Origin: Physocladia obscura
Taxonomy: Eukaryota; Chytridiomycota; Chytridiomycetes; Chytridiales; Chytriomycetaceae
Length of the DNA: 11,469 bases
Assembly (NCBI GenBank): GCA_027596945.1
Contig: JADGJH010001183.1
Span: forward strand, 1-11,469
Direction: 5' to 3'
Of this stretch, positions 1 to 7,884 are shown piece by piece. The notes under the pieces are model-generated. The model was given only the letters and a program-made list of their open reading frames with translations, did not search any database and was not told the DNA's origin. Each line of letters opens with the position of its first letter. Positions within the stretch are counted from its first letter, which is position 1. The translations under genes were made by a program, and so were the position numbers.

Positions 1-705
1 TATTTTTGCATCTGTTTATGCTCTGCAGCCAGTTGCAGACAGTATTGTGTGAACTTAGATTTGTTAAATGTTCCTTCCACTTGAAATGCTTCCAGAAGCC
101 GAATACTGTTGATGAAACACAAAATGGAAATGCAAGAGAGTCCATGATACTCACCTCTCAAATAAAGTTTCTTACCTTTGAATGCATATCCACAGTGCCT
201 TAGCATTTTGCAATTATCAAAAGAAAAATTTGTCTGAGAAAACTATATTGTGTAGTGTCCAGTCTATTGAGTTCAATTCATGTGTGAATCTTATAATATT
301 GGTTTCTTTGATATGCATGGCTTGACACTCGAGACTTTTCCATGTGAGGGTGGCAACATGGATTATATGCCAGATATGAGAAATACTAATTTGCTTATGC
401 CATCGTTTGCGAAATGCAGCTTGAGCTTTGTCCAAGAGTGACAGCAGCACTTCAATAAAGTATTTGAGTATCCATTGCTCCTGAACGACAGAGAAATTTT
501 GATCTACTAATTTTTGAGCCTTTCTTGTCAATGTGCCATTTGATTCAAATTGGGAAATCCATCTGTTGATGGTGTGAGTTGATTTGCAGAAAATTGCACC
601 AATTTGTGCTGGAGACATGCAATGATAGTAGTAGTTAAACAGCGCATGGGATCTGGTGTTTGCACTAGCTTGCATCAATGTAACTTGAATTTGAATTGAT
701 TCCAT
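1..705 (-). pseudogene. Tc1/mariner-family transposase, frameshifted and cut by the window edge
   Basis: A 162-codon minus-strand frame (705-217) has the layout of fungal/oomycete-type Tc1/mariner transposases. A helix-turn-helix region carries 'AQIGAIFCKSTHTINRWI'. It is followed by the linker block 'ISISHIWHIIH...LTWKSLECQAMHIKE', then the start of the DDE domain at 'IDWTLHNIVFSDKFFF', where the D after FS is the first catalytic acid. The frame then stops at 217-219. The family's next block continues directly in another frame, read as 'FDNCKMLRHCGYAFKG' and, further on, 'FQVEGTFNKSKF', down to position 1. One extra T in the T-run at about 219-228 would explain the shift. The second and third catalytic acids would lie left of the window. 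Such enzymes cut and paste DNA at TA dinucleotides, but this copy cannot make a full protein. No terminal inverted repeat could be paired because the other end is missing. Family assignment is from recalled family motifs, with good confidence. Confidence 0.85.
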
Positions 706-1946
706 TTGATTGTTTATTAAAAACTCAGAAAAAAGACATTTTCAACAAAATAGACAATAACTGGTACAAAAAAGCCAATGTCAAGAGAAAATGATCAAAC
801 CCCCAATGTCACACCCACCACTTTTTCCTCACAGTCCTTTCACTACTGATTTTCATTTTTAACCTTTCTCACTGTGGCTTCTAATAAAAATAGTTGGTTT
901 TGAGATGTAGTGAGATTGTGGTTTTTATAATTTGGGCTGGATACCATGCCCCAAGATTGTGACAACGTACCCAACAAAACACAAATGTGAATGACAACAG
1001 AGAGAGGCTGCAATAACCAAGCACCATCTTTGCACACAGTCAGACCTTTATTGTTTGCTGTTGTTGTGGAGAAGCCAAGCACTGACGTCAACATGCCATC
1101 AACAGCAATCAAATCCAAAGAACAGACACACATGCCACTTGTTGCCTATCAACTTGAGTCTTTTTCTCCTCCATGTCAAATCTGTCATTTCAAAAGAATC
1201 TCCTGACTTTTCATCATCTCCACCAACCCACACTCAAAAAACATCTTGTCATGTCATTGTTGATTTGGACAGTGATTCTGTTGTTCCCACAACTCTCAGT
1301 GCTGTTGCATGGAATCTATGGGAGTTGCAACCAGAAAGTGATTCTGAGGAGGAAACCTACTGCAAAATGTCAAATCAGAAGATGGAAACAAATCTGATGA
1401 CTCTTTTGAATCAGGATCTTTTTCTTTGCAGAGTGTGAGTGTTGTTTTTTCATTCAGACAAATTCAGTAACACTTCACTCATAGGCACACCATCTTTGCA
1501 CTTTGTGAATCTTTGGAATACAATGAGCTGTTGGTGCATTTGTGTTTCATGCCCCAATCAAATTTTGTTGATAATCTAAAGTTAAATTTGACAATTAATC
1601 AGCATTTTTATCTGCAAAAATACTATTCCCTCAAGTTTGAGTTGATTATTCATTATTGAAAGTACTGCTATCTGTTTTAATTGCAGTAGTTCTGAATCAA
1701 CCATGTTTGACACAACAGGGACTGTTGTTATTGAATCATATCAGCTACACATCTCTCACAATGAATCATTCTTTGAATGTTCAAAGTTCCTGGGAATATT
1801 CACCCTCAATAACACCATCAGAGGTTGGCATGGTATATATAATAATTTGGAACACACAGAAAATAAATCAGAAGATTATATCATTGGCCATCACTTTGCT
1901 GTAATATCAAGAAAAAAAATTTTGTACAGTTTTGTAATTCATACCA
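706..1946. other. AT-rich, CpG-free stretch without an assignable gene; probable transposon debris
   Basis: Short open frames exist, on plus at 1055-1438 (127 codons, with an acidic 'PESDSEEE' patch near 1334-1357) and at 1703-1960 (85 codons), and on minus at 843-1133 (96 codons). None matches a family I recognise, and their codon make-up looks like drift. No CpG is seen from 1088 through 2267. The plus-strand frames lie just upstream of the gypsy integrase relic, so part of this stretch may be eroded gag-pol sequence, but no protease, reverse transcriptase or RNase H motif could be read. No LTR boundary was identified. Confidence 0.5.
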
Positions 1947-2542
1947 ATGCTTCAAATTAGCTTAAAGACTACCTTATATCTATTACAGCCACACAAAATT
2001 CCACAAGCACACTGGAAAAATTTTTTAATGGACTTCATTGACCCAATCATCACATCATCAAATGGATATGACACAATAATGCTAATAGTTGACTACACAG
2101 CAAAACACACACAAATACTTCCCTACAAACAAACCAATAATACAAATCACATAGCTGACCTTTTCAAACTTGAAATATAGAAACTTCATGGATTTCAGCA
2201 GAAAGTAATCTATGATTGTGACACACAATACATGTCCCAATTTTGGACAACTCTCCTAAAATCTCTACGAACTCAATAAGTATTGACATCATTCCACCTG
2301 CAGATAGACAGAAACACAGAAATCAAGAATGACTAGATCATCACTGCCATATGACATTTTGTACCACATTACCAAAAAGACTGGGATTGTTACCTCCACA
2401 TAATTGAATTTGGAATCAATGACACCAAGAAGTCTTCTACAGGATACACTCCTTTCATGTTAGACATGGGATAAACCCAACATTAATAATGGATATCAAC
2501 TTCACAGTATACGACAACCCCGCACAACCAACAAGTAGCTAA
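1947..2542 (+). pseudogene. Ty3/gypsy-type retrotransposon integrase relic
   Basis: Plus-strand translation shows the hallmark order of a gypsy integrase core. It has a 'LLQPHKIPQAHWKNF' lead-in, then 'MDFIDPI' with the first catalytic Asp (2031-2033). Next come 'DTIMLIVDYTAKH', 'KLHGFQQKVIYDCDTQYMSQFW' in two pieces with the second Asp near 2213, and 'DRNTEIKN' with the catalytic Glu (2319-2321). 'EFGINDTKKSSTGYTPF' follows. The reading is broken by stops at about 2178-2180, 2276-2278 and 2334-2336, and others. After 'MLDMG' it resumes one base over (about 2469-2539) as 'INPTLIMDINF', as expected downstream of the core. All three acidic residues are still readable, but the gene is dead. No upstream reverse transcriptase and no LTRs were recognised, so this is a fragment rather than a full element. 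Confidence 0.85.
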
Positions 2543-2990
2543 GATACCAGGTGACCAATCAAACCAAGGTACTATAAAGGCACTGGAAAATATATAAAAA
2601 CTGTTGGTTTCTTTTCTGGAATAGTTACAACAAATCAATAAAAATCTATTATCTCTAAAATCCATTGTTACACAGCAAATTAACATCCATAATTGAGAAC
2701 TATTGAAATTCAAATAAAAAAGAATTCTTTATTAAAAACTTCAACTTTGCTTTGCTTTAAGACAAAAAGGAAAACTTTGCTGTGTAAGCCACAGCTTCAA
2801 GAAAAATACTTTGCTTTGCTATTCCAAGTTAACTTTGTCCATTTGGAACTTCACCATTTCTCTCACATATGTAAGTAATTTTAACTTGTTAATGTATGCA
2901 AATGAAAATTCAAACATAGAATCAGTTGACAATTAAATTTGATTGAATTTGATGATTAATCTTAATTTAAGAATTTTCACAAGCCAGATC
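2543..2990. other. AT-rich flank without a gene
   Basis: No coding frame with recognisable motifs. The word 'ACTTTGCTTTGCT' occurs at about 2745-2757 and again at about 2808-2820, with a shorter relative 'AAACTTTGCTGTG' between them near 2772. This is a loose local repeat. Closely spaced A/T runs and near-absence of CpG match the transposon debris to the left. No LTR or terminal repeat could be delimited. Confidence 0.4.
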
Positions 2991-3545
2991 TTATATACCA
3001 GTTTTATTTTTTTTGGTAACCAGCTGTGTGGAGGAAAATGGATGGCATATTAGTATGTTCAAATTTTTGCCACGATTTAGATTTAGTTCGCGGTGTTTGT
3101 GTTGGGGTTGTTGGATTGGCGAGCGACTGGGTCGCTCAATATCGTGGCGGTTGTCGTTGATGCCGCGGGAGGCACGCGTGGAGGGAAACGCCGAGGCGGT
3201 CGTGGTCATTGTTGATGTGGACAGCACCACGGCTGAACATGGGCGCGGCAATACGTCCGGTCGGTTACAATGGTCGGATTCTCTATGAACTTTGGGCTTA
3301 ATTAAAGCAGTTGATTTCGGCAGCAACGCAACTGACCCTTGTGGATTACATTGATTTCAACTCCACGTGTATTTTCTGACCTCCGCGTGAGAAGGAGAAT
3401 TGTGCCCGATAGCTCAACCAACCACTTTTCTTTGTCCAAACTCGATTTTTTTCTACTCTCTTGTTCGATCCATCCGGTTGCACCCGATTGGCCCACTCAA
3501 TTGTCACCATCACTCACTGTAAAAAGCGTTGCGCTGACAGGGTAG
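2991..3545. other. CpG-rich block at the left edge of the gene island, unassigned
   Basis: Composition changes abruptly at about 3075 from CpG-poor to CpG-rich. Short frames are open on both strands: minus 3326-2991, 111 codons and rich in S, T, R and N; plus 3013-3288, 91 codons; minus 3496-3302, without an ATG; plus 3339-3545, also without an ATG. None carries a motif I recognise. GC-rich DNA readily yields such overlapping frames, so none is called as a gene. A plausible 54-nt minus-strand intron (GTCAGT at 3334 to ATAG at 3281) would join the 3496-3302 frame to a short second exon, but no start codon supports it. A CCAAT sequence lies on the minus strand near 3487-3491. The block may be a gene remnant, a non-coding transcript or regulatory DNA. 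Confidence 0.35.
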
Positions 3546-3565
3546 GCTGCAGACTTGAATTGTGT

Positions 3566-3571
3566 TTTATT
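3566..3571 (-). terminator. Candidate polyadenylation signal AATAAA downstream of the 148-aa ORF
   Basis: The minus strand reads AATAAA 15 bp past the stop codon at 3586-3588, at the end of a (TAA)n-like run (plus strand TTA repeats, about 3566-3584). It is the first AATAAA met on the minus strand after the VPS39 stop at 4081, so it could end the small ORF's transcript, the VPS39 transcript, or one covering both. A trinucleotide repeat makes AATAAA by chance, so support is moderate. Confidence 0.45.
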
Positions 3572-3584
3572 ATTATTATTATTT
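3566..3584. repeat. (TTA)n microsatellite
   Basis: About five tandem TTA units just downstream of the stop codon of the minus-strand ORF at 3586-4032. It contains the AATAAA described separately. Confidence 0.8.
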
Positions 3585-3585
3585 G

Positions 3586-4032
3586 TTATGCATCATCAAG
3601 CGACTGACTGCATATTACTTCCATCTCTGCAATTAAAGCCACAATTGAAGGTCGAAAATACGGCGGAACAACAATCATAGCTCCTCCTCCTCCATATTCT
3701 GATTCTTGTGTGACGCTTTCCTTTGCTCGGCTGCCGCCAAATTCGTTTTCTCCGCGCGCACCGTTGAATCCAGCGAATTGCGACTCTGGACGCGTGTGAA
3801 ATGATTCCGGTGACTCGCAGCTATTCCTGTTGGATGCAACTGAATCGGTCACTGAAAACGACACAGTGTTTCTTCGATTGGCTGCGATTGTAGTTTGTGA
3901 AGGGTTTACAGTAATTCTCCTTGTACTAGCACTTAGCATGCCAGTCATAGAGCTTGCCAGCCGTCGTTGACTCGTTTTCATTCGAAGTCGCGTCGCCCAG
4001 CATCCGCCATCGGTTGTGATTCGCCCAAACAT
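3586..4032 (-). CDS. Hypothetical 148-aa basic/disordered protein
   Basis: This is an ATG-initiated frame of 148 codons with no family I recognise. Residues 1-54 are basic (many Arg, one Asp) with Ser/Thr/Ala, somewhat like a mitochondrial presequence. The middle (about 55-120) is polar and low-complexity, with a GGGG run near residue 117. The C-terminus has a short hydrophobic stretch, 'SIVALIAEMEVICS'. It starts only 49 bp past the VPS39 stop on the same strand, which is very tight for an independent fungal gene. AATAAA follows 15 bp after its stop. No competing frame over 60 codons is open on the plus strand across most of it. Alternatives are a downstream ORF in the VPS39 3' UTR, a spliced C-terminal extension of VPS39, or chance in CpG-rich DNA. 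Existence is uncertain and function unknown. Confidence 0.4.
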   Translation of the reverse strand: MFGRITTDGGCWATRLRMKTSQRRLASSMTGMLSASTRRITVNPSQTTIAANRRNTVSFSVTDSVASNRNSCESPESFHTRPESQFAGFNGARGENEFGGSRAKESVTQESEYGGGGAMIVVPPYFRPSIVALIAEMEVICSQSLDDA

Positions 4033-4080
4033 GAATGCAAAAGGAAAAAAAAATTGAAGTGATGAAAAACCAAGTTTCTT

Positions 4081-7000
4081 TCAACCCAAGCAGAAAATAT
4101 GCACAACATCCCGGCGTGCCGCTGCCGCCAAAGAAAACGACGACCACGTCGCAAACACACTGTTCCCAATTTTTTTTCCACACCGCGCACAAACTGTTTC
4201 GTCATCTCGCACATCCACAAACTGTGACTGCAGCTTAATCAGATGCTGCTGAACCTGAATATGTTCGAGTCTGGCAGTGTTTGCTCCAAGAACTGCTGCA
4301 TGGCTTATTTGATGCACGCGCTGTAATGTTTTGGCAAAAAACTCAGTCAGACCCTGCAGGTTTGTGCTTCGGGGAAGCATGTATAGAGCGCGTGGGCCGT
4401 CAATGAATGCTCCGTATTTCACCATATACGTGATAATTTCGTCCATGCTGAGTTTTTCACGGCTGTTCGCTGCAAGAAAGAGAGAGAGGAGTGTGATAAA
4501 TAGATTATCAGTGTTACTGCTACTGGCGTTTACACTATCGCTATGATAAATTTCGCAGTAACGTTGTGCAAGTGAATGGTTCTGGAGAGTCTCCACGATT
4601 ATTTTCAGCGACTCAGTATGTCGGCCCAACTTTGCCAAAAGCAATATCCGTTCTTCATGTAATCCTGGATTTCAAAAGTACAACAGAAAAAAAAACAAAA
4701 GTATGAATTAGTGTTCCATTAATATTGTGAGAAAGAAAAAACCTTCTTCAGGAAATAAAGGAAAAACACGCGATGGTCGATAAAATTGACTAGTCTGTAA
4801 AAATTCCACCAGTTTCCGTCTCATCAACAAAAAGTGCACCTCTCGATCGTCGGATAATGCTAACCGTTCTTCCGACTCAAATAACCGCCCACCGGTAGTT
4901 TTTGACGGCGGATCGTCCAGGGAGCTCATATATTCCACCAAATATTGCAAATAGAGTAATATCAGACGGTCATGAAATTCGGGTCGGTCGCTTTTTAATT
5001 CACCAACAAGATGTTCTGCATATCGCGCTTCAAATTCGTGACCCTTATGTTCAAAAAATGACATAATTTTTAAATGTGTTTTCAACAAAATCTGTTAAAT
5101 CAAGAAAAAAAGGCTATTTAGATTATACAATAAAAAAATTAACAAAAATAACCTCTTCGTAGCGTTCCATAAAAACCTAAAATCAAAAATAGATGATTAA
5201 TGGCGATAAAATTAAAACAAATAATTCACCTTCATTCCATCATCAACGACCCTCTCAAAAATTGGACCTGAAAACTCTATAAACAAATCCACATGCAGAT
5301 TGATATCCAGCTTTTGAAAATATTTAATCATATCCTGTACACTGCAGTAAATATTAGATTTAATACACAAAATTTAACTATAAAATATATAACAAAGACC
5401 TTTTCATCAGAGTTAGAAGTTCCAAAGCTTTTCGATGTAGTCCTTTTCCGTTGTAGAAATCAATGAGCTCATTATATTTCTATAGATATATTTTTTGAGT
5501 ATATTAAAAAAAATCCGAAAAAAAAATCCAACCTTTCGTGCCTTCAATGCCGCCTCAACTTCTTCCACATCACAATAATTCTCCACTCGTACCAAAGACC
5601 CCACCAATCTTTCGTTGACAGCCAAATATACTTTTAGCAACGTGGTGTCCACGACACTACTCAAGAAAACAGTGTCTTCGGCGTTCGAGAGTATCGCAGC
5701 AGATGTCGGAGCCGCGTCGGGGACACCTTGATCGCTACCGCTAAAAATCGACGATGCAACTGCAGCCGTTGTATTTTGCAAGGATGCGGCTGTAGCTGCG
5801 GCGGCAGTGCCAGGAGGAAGATGGTGGTGAGCAGGAGTGAGACGCTGTTGATGGAGACGACGCAGCCTTGAAAGAATTTGGCGTTGTTGAATTAAATAAT
5901 CTTTTAGGCCGTTCAGGGCAACTTTATCTGTGTATTTACTAAATTTAAGTAATGCACTTTTTGTTTGTTTTTTTCATTTTGATATTATTTTTCACCGGTA
6001 ACAGGAATTTCAGAATTTTGTCCTTCAAGTAATGAAAACTGTGGGAAAAGATTCACGATATCGATTGGAGAAGCCCGAAGCTCTGAAAGAATGGATATAG
6101 CGGCTTCGTATTTTTTTTCGTGAGTAAACATATAATGGGCATACAATCCCCTGACTCGAATAATATTGGATATCTATAGTTTCATGAACATGAGAAAGAG
6201 AAAACCTTCTTATTTTGATTTGCTTTCTTTGTTTTCCTTTTTTTTTTCAAAACTTGCCTTTTCATCCTCAGAGGAAAATTCCAGTTCTTCAATCAGTCGT
6301 TGAGCATCATTGAATTGATTGCTCGCAATCAAGAATTCAATCTGTTTGATCATTTCAGTTACATGGGTCTGATAGAGACGCGTTGCAAACCTGATCCTCA
6401 AAAGAAACCGGAAGCAGTCTCCATACGCAATTTAAACTAGCTACATAGATTAAAGAATCACCCCCCACACCCATATTTTCCGCTGCGGGAAATTCAATAT
6501 TTTGAACGATTCCGCCCGTTGTAAGACTCCGTATTTCAATCGAGTTTCCTATCAGGCCTACAACATATGGGGTCGAAAAAGCTGTTCGAGAAAGGAGAAA
6601 AAAAGAAGAAAAAAAGTTAAATTTTTCCACCACACTTCTTTAAGTCAATTCCATCTCCTGAATAAATATAAATATCAAACATAAAACTCATACTGGTGAA
6701 ACTTGGAGCTCCAGACCATTCCAAATCGCGTTCAACAAGAGGTGATCCATCAGTATTCACAAAAACACCAGAATCGCCGTTCGTGAGCAGTAATCGATCA
6801 TTTGGGAGCTCTACGATTCCAAGTCGTACGTGAGCGTATGAACTAATTTTTGAAAATAGAGACGTATTGAATTTGTGCAGCTCGATAATCTCGTTCGTCT
6901 CAGTCGACACAGTGAAATATCCGCGTTTGGGATGCGCGTAAGCAATTTTTGTCGCGGAGAGCCATTGCATAATATGTGGTCGATCAGGGAGCGCCAACTC

Positions 7001-7838
7001 CTAAAAAAAAATGAAACATAATATATATATATATTATTAAAGCTTTTTTTCAAGTCAACTAAAAATTAAAAACCGTACTTTGCTGAATTGAATTGATCCG
7101 CTTGAATCGGTTTTAAAAATTAAAAGCCGTTTTTTTATAACGACTGCGAGTAAACGTGATAAGACAGAATGGATTAAATCAGCTGTTACGGCTGGTGTAC
7201 TCAATCCGTTTTTGCCCGATAGACTATTATTATACATGATCGTCTCAGTATCAAAAGAAGCGAACCGTTGGAATCCATCAGATAATTCAGATTTCTCTTT
7301 ATGCTCGGCTGATATCAAAACAGATGATGGCGGATGGAGGGCTATCAGAGTCGCGCCTTTTGTTGATGGGAATGAATCCAGCTGAGTGAGAGTGCTGAGA
7401 TCATACGAGGAAACCTGTTCTGTACAAAACAGAGTTTATAATAAGACAGCATCACTTCAATAAAGAGCGGCGGAGTTACCGTCGAGTGCTAGCAGCAAGT
7501 TTGCTTCGGGAACAGCAACAAGTTGTTTTGCGGGCGATTTTGAGAAGCCTTTTTTTGTCTGCGCAAGCGTGATTGAAAAAGACGGCTCTTCGGCGATCGA
7601 ATAAACAAGCAGCGAGCATGCGGCGGTGCTGACAACGAGACGGTCGGCTGCGTAGTCGGTTAGTTTCGTTCAGGTAAGTTTGGTTTCGTTAGCAGATCGG
7701 AAAATCTTAAACCATAAGAATCGAAAGCGCTAATATCCATAGGAAGTCCTTCGACTAGACATTGCACCAGAACAACATCCTGTGAATTGTCATTAAAGTT
7801 TGTCAAGCATGTGATTCGTCCATTATTTATCTTACCAT
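4081..7838 (-). CDS. VPS39: Vam6/VPS39, HOPS vacuolar tethering complex subunit (14 exons)
   Basis: VPS39 binds Rab7/Ypt7 and links it to HOPS for tethering at vacuoles and late endosomes. Exons on minus: 7838-7836, 7779-7713, 7647-7480, 7419-7079, 7000-6694, 6581-6391, 6341-6258, 6173-5996, 5927-5533, 5479-5400, 5341-5230, 5176-5153, 5091-4743, 4664-4081. They sum to 2883 nt (960 aa plus stop), with every junction in phase. An N-terminal CNH/beta-propeller (about 10-355) includes 'LPMDISAFDSY', 'NLLLALDEQVSSYDL' and 'SLIYVASLNCVWRLLPV', which matches the family closely. An Ala/His/Ser-rich insert (about 470-536) precedes 'VDTTLLKVYL' (from 539, Vps39_1 region), followed by a helical-repeat region. 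The C-terminal Vps39_2 zinc site has C925-x2-C928 and H955-x2-C958. Human VPS39 is about 880 residues; the insert accounts for much of the excess. The start is the first ATG after a stop and gives 'MD', aligning with the family N-terminus. Confidence 0.92.
5153..5176 (-). other. VPS39: 24-nt microexon 12 of VPS39
   Basis: Eight codons (VFMERYEE) lie between intron 5177-5229 (GTGAAT...TTTTAG) and intron 5092-5152 (GTTATT...AACAG), both phase 0. Adding it gives 'GMKVFMERYEEILLKTHLKIM', which aligns without a gap to the family, whereas skipping it would delete part of a helical repeat while keeping frame. Confidence 0.85.
6174..6257 (-). other. VPS39: GC-AG intron 7 of VPS39
   Basis: Exon 7 ends 'EDEK' at AAG|GCAAGT, the classic form of a GC donor, and exon 8 begins after ...ACTATAG with 'ISNIIRVRGLYAHYMF'. 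The joined protein matches the family ('LYA' block) at phase 0. The only nearby GT, two codons downstream, gives the wrong phase. A later GT lies beyond an in-frame TAA. Confidence 0.8.
7021..7035. repeat. (AT)n microsatellite within VPS39 intron 4
   Basis: A run of alternating A and T inside intron 7001-7078. It explains why that intron is slightly longer than most. No other role is indicated. Confidence 0.8.
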
Positions 7839-7884
7839 TTTTGTTCTGTTCTTCAGGCAGAAAAAAGTAGTCTGGATATTTTGA
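7839..7884. promoter_or_regulatory. Very short bidirectional promoter between VPS39 and the LRR gene
   Basis: Only 46 bp separate the preferred ATG of VPS39 (7838, minus) from the preferred ATG of the LRR gene (7885, plus). If the LRR gene instead starts at 7951, the gap is 112 bp. No clear TATA box could be assigned. Transcription starts for each gene probably lie inside, or even antisense to, the other gene's first exon or intron. The head-to-head arrangement is directly visible; shared regulation is inferred. Confidence 0.6.

Noticed and set aside
843..1133. A minus-strand frame of 96 codons with hydrophobic patches.
   Set aside because: It has no recognisable domain, overlaps open plus-strand frames and lies in CpG-depleted debris, so it is most likely chance.
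6342..6390. Shorter introns ending at the earlier CAG near 6367 (22 nt or 40 nt) between VPS39 exons 6 and 7.
   Set aside because: The 22-nt form is too short, and the 40-nt form removes the conserved 'VSFEDQ'. The 49-nt intron gives an ungapped match to the family and keeps phase 0.
7669..7709. A strong plus-strand donor (TTCAG|GTAAGT) that might belong to an upstream exon of the LRR gene.
   Set aside because: No plausible coding exon ends there, and the sequence is already explained as antisense to VPS39 intron 2. The next AG is only about 20 nt away.
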